Assembly (NCBI GenBank): GCA_017478225.1
Contig: JAFVDX010000025.1
Span: 1-58,539 of the forward strand
Source: Paludibacteraceae bacterium
GTDB lineage: Bacteria > Bacteroidota > Bacteroidia > Bacteroidales > Paludibacteraceae
Length of the DNA stretch: 58,539 nt
Direction: 5' to 3'
Shown here: positions 50,820 to 58,539 of the stretch, piece after piece
Position numbering within the stretch: the first letter of the stretch is position 1
Layout of the letters: every line of letters starts with the position of its first letter
Program-made: the position numbers and the translations under genes
The notes under the pieces: generated by a model
Databases searched by the model: none
Seen by the model: the letters and a program-made list of their open reading frames with translations, nothing else
Told to the model about the DNA's origin: nothing

Positions 50820-51460
50820 CAACTCAACAAAGATACGAGAAAGTGTTAGATTACTTTAGTAAAGAGATGCCCAATGCTCAAAGCGAACTTAACTATAGTA
50901 ATCCTTTTGAATTGTTGGTTGCAGTTATGTTGTCTGCCCAATGTACCGACAAAAGAGTAAATATGGTTACTCCGGCACTCTTTAAGGCTTATCCTACAGC
51001 AGCGGAAATGGCAAAAGCCACTAAAGAAGAACTGCTCAATTTTATTCATTCTGTCTCTTACCCAAACAGCAAGGCAGAGCATCTTATTGAAATGTCAAAA
51101 AGATTGGTTGAAGTATATCACTCCACTGTGCCGGATAATACTGATGATTTACAAACTTTGTCAGGCGTTGGAAGAAAAACTGCCAATGTGATATGTGCCG
51201 TATTATACAACCAGCCTACTATGGCTGTAGATACGCATATCTTTCGCGTTTCAGAGCGTATTGGACTTACAACTAACAGCAAAAATCCATTGCAAACTGA
51301 AAAGCAACTGATTAAATATATTCCTGCCGACATAATTCCTCTTGCACATCATTGGTTGCTATTACATGGTCGGTATATTTGCAAAGCAAAAAATCCCTTT
51401 TGTCTAAAATGCAAGATATCAGATTGTTGCAGATATTTTTGCGAAAAACATTGCTTTTAA
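50816..51460 (+). CDS. nth: Endonuclease III (DNA glycosylase/AP lyase)
   Basis: 214 residues. It removes oxidised pyrimidines and cuts the strand at the resulting site. The helix-hairpin-helix (LQTLSGVGRKTANVI, with the catalytic Lys in GRKTA) and the catalytic Asp (MAVDTHIFRVSERIG) are present. The iron-sulfur loop C-x6-C-x2-C-x5-C is complete at the C-terminus (CKAKNPFCLKCKISDCC). It ends the operon begun by the secreted DNase and ligA, so two repair enzymes share a transcript. Confidence 0.96.
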   Translation: MTTQQRYEKVLDYFSKEMPNAQSELNYSNPFELLVAVMLSAQCTDKRVNMVTPALFKAYPTAAEMAKATKEELLNFIHSVSYPNSKAEHLIEMSKRLVEVYHSTVPDNTDDLQTLSGVGRKTANVICAVLYNQPTMAVDTHIFRVSERIGLTTNSKNPLQTEKQLIKYIPADIIPLAHHWLLLHGRYICKAKNPFCLKCKISDCCRYFCEKHCF

Positions 51461-51604
51461 ACATTTTTTTTCTTGTCCAAATGAAATTATATATCTAATT
51501 CTGCAGTCACTAACAAACCCCTGTATTATACAGAAAATTACGGTATCTTGTGAGGATTTTACGGGGGAGGGGTAAATGATTGATACACAATTGATTAAGC
51601 CTAA

Positions 51605-51766
51605 TTACATTATCCTAAGTTAGACAGAACAAGGCTGATAGCCTTTATTCTTGTCCTCTGGACTGCAATTTTATTCTCAAGCCCACACCTTTCAGCGCAA
51701 GACATTGCTCTGAAGAATAATTTGTTGTACGACATAGCAGCCACTCCCAATCTCTCGCTTGAAAAT
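51605..51766 (+). pseudogene. 5' fragment of a DUF3575-type outer membrane protein gene
   Basis: This frame encodes a signal peptide (LIAFILVLWTAILFSSPHLSAQ) followed by DIALKNNLLYDIAATPNLSLE, the conserved beginning of DUF3575 outer membrane proteins. It has no usable start codon: an in-frame TAA lies at 51602-51604 and no ATG, GTG or TTG precedes the signal sequence. Immediately after PNLSLE the sequence changes to the beta-helix gene in another frame, and this frame ends at 51833. It is therefore a remnant, apparently joined by recombination to the downstream gene. Confidence 0.7.
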
Positions 51767-54700
51767 TGGCGCACCTGTATTTGCGCCACTTCCTCCAAAT
51801 GTCCTTTCGGCACCAAGACTCAGAGAAGTACCTAACCGAGTAAAAATAATCAATAGTACCTTTGCACTTAATCAAGGACATACCACACTCGGATATGATG
51901 GCAGCCAAATATACAACTCCATTATTTGGAAAGACGATGCCGCATCTGACACTCTTACGCAGATAGAAGTAGGCACAACTCTCTACGATAATGGGGACGA
52001 TACGGCTGTAGGTAACAACAACCTTCGTAACAACGCCGTTTTCGGGCTTTTTGGAGATGATGATGGTTTTGGTAACCAATCGCTTATAAGCAACAATAAG
52101 GATGTGTTCTTCGGTCCTAACTTTGTTGATCCTATGCTTGGTATTACCACATATTCGGAACTCTCACAAAGAAACTTCCATATAAATCCTTCGGTTCGCA
52201 CCATGAATATGGCAGACACTGTTTTATACAAGCAACATGTGTTTGCACGCCAATATCCTTTGGTTACACAAGAGAAGTATTTTAAGCGTGCCATTGGGTT
52301 GAAGCATGACGCCAAGTCAATAGGTGATGATATTGATTTGTCGGGCAAGTCGCGTTTGCATGGCGAGAGTGTGGAGCGTGGGCCTACGAGTGTCAGGCTA
52401 TTTTGCAGCGAGTGCTTTATGTTCAGCCTACTATGCCTTCCGCTATGTCCGGTGACGGCTCTTCATGGGTCAAACCTTTCGGACAAGGAGAGTTACAAAA
52501 TGCTATAGATGTGGCAGCGGTATATACTTATCTTAATAGTCAGGCCGCAGAAGAGTCACGCCGCTCGTATGTGTTTGTTAAAGGATCGTATGATGCTATG
52601 GCAGAAGAGCCAATCATAGCCCGCGATGGCGTACAAGTCTATGGTGGTCTGCCTAACCGCTTTAACGATACAGTATGGCTCAACAAAACAACAATGGCAT
52701 ACGAAAATGCCGAATGTGCAAGATTTGTAAATCAAGTAAGAGCACAAAGAAACGGAGTGGCTTCACCTGATGCAAATAGCACTAAAATCAAAGGCTTAAT
52801 TGCGGCAGGAGAAGATTTTGGTACAGGATTCTTGCTTGACGGATTCCAGATAATAGGCACAACAGAAAACGAAAACAACTCTGCCATAGTACTCAACGCG
52901 AACAACATCACTTTGCGTAATTGCCTCATTACAGGCAATCAAACCGGTCAGAAACCCATCGTTGACTTGCGCAAAGGATTGCTCTATAACTCACTTATCT
53001 ATGACAACTCTGCCGATACTATTATTAAAGTAGGTACTAACGGATTGATGCTTAACTGTACCGTCGGATCTGAAGAAGGACAAATAGCAATCGACTCCAC
53101 AACGGCCACATCAGGTAATATACAAAACACTATCAACGGCGGTAGGATGTATGTCCCGTATTTCTCTTCTAAAAATGCATTCACATTACCTCAATATTTA
53201 ACAAGTAATCCCGTACTTAGTTTCCAATTGCATGAGCAAAGCCAAATGATTGATGCCGGCAACGAGAATCTACCCTCACAATTTGACTATTATACAACCA
53301 ACTCCTACATCAATTTCCTCCGAGACCGCGATGTATTAGGCAATCCTCGCCGCTTGTTTAACAAAGTGGATAGAGGAGCAATGGAAACATGGAAAATAAA
53401 TCAAAAAAAGGTAGTAGAAATTACTTCGCTTACCAACACTTTCCTCACCGAAGACCAAATCGTTAATTCTACCAACGAGCAACTATACAATTCCTTTACA
53501 GAACACTATGGTGGCAATATGTATCCTCACACGGGCTCTGTAGTATATCTGATGGACAGCAGTGCCATGACTATGGCTTATTCTGATGCAAGCGACTTCA
53601 ACGAGATTATTCTTCGTCCCGGATATATGCTTCTAAAGCCGGCTGCCTCTTTCTATGGCAATGGTCATCAAGTACAAATGGATTATCTTGCAGCAGAAAA
53701 GCGTTTTACTAATCAGAGGTACTCAATGACTGCTTTCCCGTTTGATTACTATACCAACAACATCACTTCAACTATATATGACGAGGCAACTGACTCCGTA
53801 GGACAGATATTGAATCCACTTACCATAAATTGGTATCAGTACAGCGGAGCAGCACGCTCTACTAAAGATTATCATTTCACCACCGCCAACTCTGCATCAT
53901 GGTTATCCATTGACACGCTCCACCGCACAGCCACCGAAGGTTATCTTATGGACATGCTGCAAACAACCGACACCATGCTTCGTTTCACTGCTTTTGCAGA
54001 ACAATTGGGAGAATATATTTATCAAGAGCAATCCGACGACAAAACTATATTACTCACTCAACATGATAGCAGAATCATAAATAATGATAACACTATCAAC
54101 TTCACGCGCTCGGAGGATATGGGTTGGAATATGAAAGGTCTGCCATGGCTCGTGAGCAACTATCGCACCGACACCATACTTGAAGAAGGCAATTATGTTA
54201 GACAGATGTACATACCGCATGTGTTCTACCAGATGGACGGAGCAGGCACTTACCTCACGCAAGGCGACCAAGTATATACCTCACGCTCATGGGACAAAGG
54301 TTCAACACTAAGTATGGGTAATGCCTTCCTCACTCAGACAGCAACGCAACAAGACAAAGAAACTATTATATTCCATTTGCCCTACTATTCTGCCAACGAG
54401 AAGGCTTCGCGCCCGATAATCCGTCTTAGCAACAGGACACTCAATAAGAGTGATATTCTCACTATCATGCCAGACTCTACCGCTGACAAGAAAGTCAATT
54501 ATAGTTATGGTAGAGATGGTGTAAAATGGCAAGGTGACAATAGCAATTTCACTCAGGTTTATTTGCTTGATCACAGGCTCACCTCTCGCTTATCACTGCT
54601 TGGTTCGGCACCAATTGAGGTGGATATTCCATTGGGTGTAAATATAGCCGCTAATAATGGAACTGCACATAAACAAGTTGCAGCAAACGATGGAACAGCA

Positions 54701-55129
54701 CATAAACAAGTTGCAGCAGCAAGTACAACGGCTGAATATACTTTTGACTTGCCTGAACGAGAGTCGCTAATGAAATACAAGTATGTATGGCTTATTGACT
54801 ACAAATTGAATAGGACAATCAATTTGCTTCAGGACAACTATACAGTGGAATTGGAGCAAGGTGAGAATAGGAATAGATTTGCCGTAAGAATTGGCGGATA
54901 TCCTTTGACTGATGCTGAAGGTAATCGCAAGTACATAATCTTTGCATACAACGGTAATTTGTATGTAAGAGGAGTAGTGGCGGGTGATAACATCAAACTC
55001 TATAGTCCTACCGGTCAACTGATGCTTAACACTACCTCGCAAGACGGCGAATTCACAACACCTCTACCCTACCGAAGCGGATATGTAGTCAAAGTAAACG
55101 ACTATACAAAGAAAGTGGTGAACCTATAA
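51759..55129 (+). pseudogene. Beta-helix T9SS surface protein, 5'-truncated and frameshifted
   Basis: Two frames belong to one gene. The first (51759-52382) encodes the end of a parallel beta-helix module (VKIINSTFALNQ, SQIYNSIIW, NFHINPSV, KSRLHGESVERG). The second (52382-55129) continues it exactly as AYECQAILQRVLYVQP and then a second module (GDGSSWVKPFGQGELQNAID, VYGGLPNRF, NITLRNCLITGNQ, DRGAMETW), a long region without known domains and a T9SS type A sorting domain (IKLYSPTGQLML, SGYVVKVN). Joining them restores the ERGAYE motif that ends such modules, so one base has been lost in the G run at 52380-52382. No signal peptide or valid start is in frame; upstream is a fragment of another gene. 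Unless this is an assembly error, it is inactive. Confidence 0.8.
54659..54724 (+). repeat. 33-bp tandem duplication in the beta-helix gene
   Basis: Two 33-bp units (54659-54691 and 54692-54724), nearly identical, encode GTAHKQVAAND and GTAHKQVAAAS. In-frame units of this kind can change copy number by replication slippage. Confidence 0.85.
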
Positions 55130-55145
55130 CGATTCACCACTTTTT
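55112..55145 (+). terminator. Terminator overlapping the end of the beta-helix gene
   Basis: AAAGTGGTGAA (55112-55122), 10-base loop, TTCACCACTTT (55133-55143), then TT. The stop codon TAA (55127-55129) lies inside the loop. Confidence 0.88.
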
Positions 55146-55178
55146 GTATTAGCACTTATGCTATTAGGTCATAACCTT

Positions 55179-55213
55179 TAACCATTAACCATTAACCATT
55201 CACCATTCACCAT
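55179..55213. repeat. 7-bp tandem repeat (TAACCAT/TCACCAT, five units)
   Basis: Three TAACCAT units then two TCACCAT units, with an exact 7-bp period, directly abutting the prfA stop codon between two convergent genes. Such simple repeats can expand or shrink. Confidence 0.9.
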
Positions 55214-56313
55214 TATAGTTCCCCTTCCTTTAGTCTCTCTGCATTTTCTGCTACTTGCAAGGCATCAATCACGCCTTGAATATCTCCATCCATAAAGGCA
55301 GCAAGATTATATATTGTATAACCGATTCTATGGTCTGTTATTCTACCTTGAGGATAATTATATGTTCGGATTTTAGCGGAGCGGTCACCTGTAGAAACCA
55401 TCGTTTTGCGCCTTTGAGCAATATCATCAATGTATTTTTGATGTTCTCTATCGTAGATTTGAGTGCGCAAACGGCTTAACGCCCTCTCTTTGTTTTTGGG
55501 TTGGTCGCGTGTTTCTGTACATTCAATCAGTATTTCTTCGGTTACCCCCGTATTAGGATTTCGCCACATATATCTCAATCTCACGCCTGATTCCACCTTA
55601 TTTACATTTTGTCCTCCTGCACCACCTGAACGAAATGTTTCCCATTTGATTTCGCCCTCGTTGATATGCACCTCAAACTCATCTGCTTCTGGCAGTACAG
55701 CCACCGTAGCAGCCGAGGTATGCACACGCCCTTGCGTCTCGGTTACCGGTACACGCTGAACACGATGCACACCAGACTCATATTTCAAAGTGCCATACAC
55801 CTGCTCACCCGTTACATTGAAAATGATTTCCTTATATCCGCCAACCGCTCCTTCTGTAAACGATGACACGGAGTATTTGAAGCCTTTAATTTCAAAATAC
55901 TTTGTGTACATACGAAACAAATCCCCTGCAAATATCGAGGCTTCGTCTCCACCCGTACCTGCACGAATTTCCATAACCACATTTTTTCCGTCTTCAGGGT
56001 CTTGAGGCAAGAGCATCAGTTTTACTTCTTCTTCTAAAGCAGGTATTTGCGGCTCTAACTCGTCAATTTCGGCACGCGCCATCTCACGCAGTTCGGCATC
56101 ATGCTCGTTGTAAAACACTTGCTTGGCATCTTCAAGCGCAAGAACTGCACGCTTATATTTGGCTGTACAATGCAACACACGCTCCAAATCATGATACTCA
56201 CGATTCAAACGAACATATCTTGCCTGATCAGAAATAACAGAGGGATCGGTAAGCATCAAACCTATCTCATGAAATTTAGCCTCAAGCCCCTCAATCTTGC
56301 TTAATATATCCAT
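55213..56313 (-). CDS. prfA: Peptide chain release factor 1
   Basis: 366 residues. It recognises UAA and UAG and releases the finished peptide. The stop-codon tripeptide is P-V-T (in RVPVTETQGRVHTSAATVAVLPE), the P-x-T form of RF1 as opposed to SPF in RF2. The catalytic GGQ is at residues 233-235 (SGGAGGQNVNK). The N-terminal coiled domain and the C-terminal ALSRLRTQIYD stretch are normal. The start ATG 56313 agrees with the promoter at 56339-56370. Confidence 0.97.
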   Translation of the reverse strand: MDILSKIEGLEAKFHEIGLMLTDPSVISDQARYVRLNREYHDLERVLHCTAKYKRAVLALEDAKQVFYNEHDAELREMARAEIDELEPQIPALEEEVKLMLLPQDPEDGKNVVMEIRAGTGGDEASIFAGDLFRMYTKYFEIKGFKYSVSSFTEGAVGGYKEIIFNVTGEQVYGTLKYESGVHRVQRVPVTETQGRVHTSAATVAVLPEADEFEVHINEGEIKWETFRSGGAGGQNVNKVESGVRLRYMWRNPNTGVTEEILIECTETRDQPKNKERALSRLRTQIYDREHQKYIDDIAQRRKTMVSTGDRSAKIRTYNYPQGRITDHRIGYTIYNLAAFMDGDIQGVIDALQVAENAERLKEGEL

Positions 56314-56338
56314 ATCTGATAGTATTTGTTATTGAGTG

Positions 56339-56370
56339 CAAAATTAGCATTTTTCCCTCACACTGACAAA
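56339..56370 (-). promoter_or_regulatory. Promoter of prfA
   Basis: Minus-strand TTTG at 56370-56367, 20 bases, TAATTTTG at 56346-56339. Divergent from the pheS promoter 16 bp away. Confidence 0.85.
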
Positions 56371-56385
56371 TAGCGACACAATTAA

Positions 56386-56417
56386 ATTGTGAGTATAAGA
56401 AAAATAATGTAACTTTG
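56386..56417 (+). promoter_or_regulatory. Promoter of pheS
   Basis: TAACTTTG at 56410-56417 with ATTG at 56386-56389, 20 bases upstream, as an imperfect -33 box. The start codon lies 46 bp downstream. Confidence 0.65.
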
Positions 56418-56463
56418 CGGGCTGAAAGAATATAAAAAATCAGATAAAAACATATTCACTATA

Positions 56464-57501
56464 ATGTTAAGAGACAAGATAGACGAGTTGCTCGAGCAAG
56501 TGCAACAGATGTCAGCCAAAAACACAGAAGAGATAGAGGCTCTTCGTATTAAGTACTTATCCAAGAAAGGTGAGATTACGGCGCTTTTCAACGATTTCAG
56601 GAATGTAGCCCCTGAAGAGAAGCGCGAATTAGGTCAGTATCTAAATAAACTGAAGACTGTTGCTCAGGATCGTTTGGAGCAACTCAAGGAGCAGGCGGAA
56701 GCGATCCGTGAGCAGGAGGATAAGGCCGACCTGACGCGTTCGGCAGACCCCATTGTTTTGGGGTCAAGACATCCGCTTTCACTCGTCAAAGAAGAAATCA
56801 TTGACATCTTCTCACGCATTGGTTTTACAGTAGAAGAAGGTCCGGAGGTAGAAGACGACAAACATGTGTTTGGTATGCTTAATTTTGCTCCCGAGCATCC
56901 GGCAAGAGATATGCAAGACACTTTCTTTGTAGAAAAAGAAGTTGGAGTACAAAAGCCCACAGATATTCTTCTTCGGACTCATACATCATCTGTCCAAACT
57001 CGCGTTATGACATCTCAACAGCCTCCTATTCGTGTGCTATGTCCTGGTAGAGTTTATCGTAACGAAGCCATATCTGCTCGTGCGCATTGTTTCTTCCATC
57101 AGATAGAGGGATTATATATTGACAAACAAGTTAGTTTTGCAGACCTCAGACAGGCTTTGCTCTATTTTGCCAAAGAGATGTTCGGTGCAGATACCAAAAT
57201 TCGTTTGCGCCCCTCATATTTCCCATTTACAGAACCCTCTGCCGAAATGGATATCAGTTGCAATATATGCGGTGGAACAGGTTGTGGATTCTGCAAACAG
57301 ACAGGATGGGTAGAGATATTGGGTTGCGGAATGGTTGACCCCAATGTGCTTGAGAGTTGCGGAATCGACTCAAAAGAATACAGCGGTTACGCGTTCGGAA
57401 TGGGTGTGGAGCGCATTGCCAACTTGAAATATAGAGTGAAAGACTTGCGTCTATTCTCCGAGAATGATGTGCGCTTCTTGCAACAATTCCAAGCCTGCTA
57501 A
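56464..57501 (+). CDS. pheS: Phenylalanyl-tRNA synthetase alpha subunit
   Basis: 345 residues. Catalytic subunit of the heterotetrameric enzyme that charges tRNA-Phe. N-terminal coiled coil (about 1-90), then class II motif 1 (HPLSLVKEEIIDIFSRIGF), motif 2 (RVYRNEAISARAHCFFHQIEG) and motif 3 (GYAFGMGVERIANLKY). A short insert with four Cys (CNICGGTGCGFCKQTGW) may bind zinc; it occurs in PheS of several phyla. pheT is not adjacent; fabI follows 6 bp later, so the usual pheST pairing is not kept here. Confidence 0.96.
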   Translation: MLRDKIDELLEQVQQMSAKNTEEIEALRIKYLSKKGEITALFNDFRNVAPEEKRELGQYLNKLKTVAQDRLEQLKEQAEAIREQEDKADLTRSADPIVLGSRHPLSLVKEEIIDIFSRIGFTVEEGPEVEDDKHVFGMLNFAPEHPARDMQDTFFVEKEVGVQKPTDILLRTHTSSVQTRVMTSQQPPIRVLCPGRVYRNEAISARAHCFFHQIEGLYIDKQVSFADLRQALLYFAKEMFGADTKIRLRPSYFPFTEPSAEMDISCNICGGTGCGFCKQTGWVEILGCGMVDPNVLESCGIDSKEYSGYAFGMGVERIANLKYRVKDLRLFSENDVRFLQQFQAC

Positions 57502-57507
57502 TCTACT

Positions 57508-58302
57508 ATGACACACAATCTATTAGATGGCAAAAGAGGCATTATCTTTGGTGCGCTCAACTCCAAGAGTTTGGCATGGGCGGTAGCCAAACAATGTGTT
57601 GCCGAAGGTGCGAAGTTGGTCCTGACAAACACGCCTATTGCCTTGCGTTTAGGGCAAATACAACAACTCGCTCAAGAGACCCATTCAGCCATCATTACCG
57701 CAGATGCGACCAATACCGATGACTTGCAGCATTTGTTTATAGAGGCACAGAATATATTAGACGGTAAAATAGATTTTGTTTTGCACGCAGTGGCTATGTC
57801 GCAGAATATCAGACGCGGCAAGGCCTATCAAGAGGCTGATTACAACTACATGCAGCAAACATTAGACATCTCTGCTTTGTCATTCCATAAGTTGTTGCAA
57901 ACTGCCTACCAATTGGACGCTCTAAACGAATATGCTTCTGTTGTAGCACTTACATATATCGCTGCTCAAAGAGCATTTCAGGGCTACAATGACATGGCTG
58001 ACGCCAAGGCTTTGTTAGAGTCGATTGCTCGAAACTTCGGCATGATATACGGCAGACAGAAGAGAGTGAGAATAAATACTGTCAGCCAATCGCCTACGCC
58101 AACCACAGCAGGCACTTCTATAGGCAATGGAGTTGACCGCTTCTTCGAGATTTCAGACCACACCTCACCTCTTGGCAATGCCAACCAACAAGATTGTGCC
58201 AACTTCTGCGTAATACTTTTCTCTGATTATACAAGAAAAGTAACTATGCAAAATTTGTATCACGATGGCGGATTCTCCACTACGGGTATTCAACTGCCTT
58301 AA
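57508..58302 (+). CDS. fabI: Enoyl-[acyl-carrier-protein] reductase (NADH)
   Basis: 264 residues. It performs the last reduction in each cycle of fatty acid elongation. The FabI-type nucleotide site GALNSKSLAWAVAKQ is clear, as is the Y-x6-Y-x3-M-x3-K catalytic arrangement (YIAAQRAFQGYNDMADAKA). The C-terminal SPLGN and GGFSTTG segments fit. It starts 6 bp after pheS and ends before a strong terminator. FabI is the target of triclosan-type inhibitors; no specific resistance change can be judged from sequence alone. Confidence 0.93.
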   Translation: MTHNLLDGKRGIIFGALNSKSLAWAVAKQCVAEGAKLVLTNTPIALRLGQIQQLAQETHSAIITADATNTDDLQHLFIEAQNILDGKIDFVLHAVAMSQNIRRGKAYQEADYNYMQQTLDISALSFHKLLQTAYQLDALNEYASVVALTYIAAQRAFQGYNDMADAKALLESIARNFGMIYGRQKRVRINTVSQSPTPTTAGTSIGNGVDRFFEISDHTSPLGNANQQDCANFCVILFSDYTRKVTMQNLYHDGGFSTTGIQLP

Positions 58303-58331
58303 TGAGATTAAGGTTGAAGAGAGATAAGAAG

Positions 58332-58370
58332 AGGCTGTCTAACAACAAAAAATATTAGATAGTCTTTTTT
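58332..58370 (+). terminator. Terminator after fabI
   Basis: AGGCTGTCTAA (58332-58342), 12-base loop, TTAGATAGTCT (58355-58365) with two G-T pairs, then five T. The remaining 170 bp to the window end show no coding frame or recognisable element. Confidence 0.85.
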
Positions 58371-58539
58371 ATTTATTTGACTTAAAAATTGTTAGCCTTA
58401 TATGTGAGTTGTTGTTTTTATTGATTCCAAGCGCAGGATATAATAAAAGCTCCCATTAGAGAGCCTATCGCATCATTTTAATAGCTTTTTCGAGCAAAAA
58501 TAGTTGTTATAGGTATACTAAGACACCTTTTGTGCCATT

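Noticed and set aside
51461..51604. Possible small gene or regulatory RNA between nth and the damaged surface gene
   Set aside because: AT-rich with a few T runs; no promoter match, coding frame or stable hairpin that I could support.
52380..52403. Programmed -1 frameshifting or a separate gene starting at TTG 52403
   Set aside because: No canonical slippery heptamer is present, and the sequence at 52403 is the middle of a continuous beta-helix protein, not a gene start.
58371..58539. Possible transposon remnant at the right edge
   Set aside because: No transposase-like frame or inverted repeat could be recognised in the visible 170 bp.

Overview
The window is chromosomal DNA from a member of the Bacteroidota, most likely order Bacteroidales. 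Evidence: many promoters of the form TTTG-N19/20-TAnnTTTG (the primary sigma signature of this phylum), five proteins ending in a type IX secretion (T9SS) C-terminal sorting domain, N-terminal lipoprotein and beta-barrel signals typical of the group, weak Shine-Dalgarno sequences, and moderate-to-low GC. I see no phage, insertion sequence, CRISPR array or rRNA. Family and genus cannot be fixed from the sequence alone.

Layout. 1-8.7 kb (minus): a beta-barrel gene followed by one enormous repeat-protein gene that runs off the left edge (2,570 codons visible with no stop). 8.9-18.2 kb (plus): an OmpA-type barrel gene, a 2,090-residue T9SS-exported protein and tyrS. The two halves diverge from back-to-back promoters, so a barrel-plus-giant-secreted-protein pair lies on each side. 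18.3-20.4 kb (minus): a lipoprotein and a barrel gene. 21.0-23.4 kb: a polysaccharide export lipoprotein and a Wzz-type protein. 23.5-24.3 kb (minus): a TtcA-like tRNA thiolase. 24.4-24.9 kb: tRNA-Gly, tRNA-Leu(GAG), tRNA-Leu(CAG). 24.9-29.0 kb: SUI1/YciH protein, AddA-like helicase-nuclease, rimM. 29.0-31.5 kb (minus): an MMPL/RND transporter. 31.7-38.9 kb: PagL-like lipid A deacylase, NtrY-like histidine kinase, ClpB without its N-domain, AmpG-like permease.

39.0-44.7 kb is a tight operon: pssA, two secreted endonuclease I paralogues and two FKBP prolyl isomerases. 44.8-45.5 kb (minus) holds a small membrane protein and a DivIC/FtsB protein behind an unusual GC-rich leader. 45.7-51.5 kb: a third secreted DNase (endonuclease/exonuclease/phosphatase fold), ligA, a conserved hypothetical gene, dapA and nth. 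51.6-55.1 kb: a damaged beta-helix T9SS protein gene whose 5' end is fused to a fragment of an unrelated barrel gene and whose frame is broken by one base. 55.2-58.3 kb: prfA (minus), then pheS and fabI (plus).

Themes. (1) A large investment in T9SS-exported surface or secreted proteins, with two giant modular proteins beside outer membrane barrels. (2) Three separate secreted DNases within about 7.5 kb, sharing transcripts with envelope-lipid, folding and DNA-repair genes. (3) Short intergenic arrays with an exact 9-bp period at three distant sites. (4) Unusual versions of housekeeping proteins: a LigA with a perfect clamp-binding motif at its N-terminus and a ClpB lacking the substrate-receiving N-domain.
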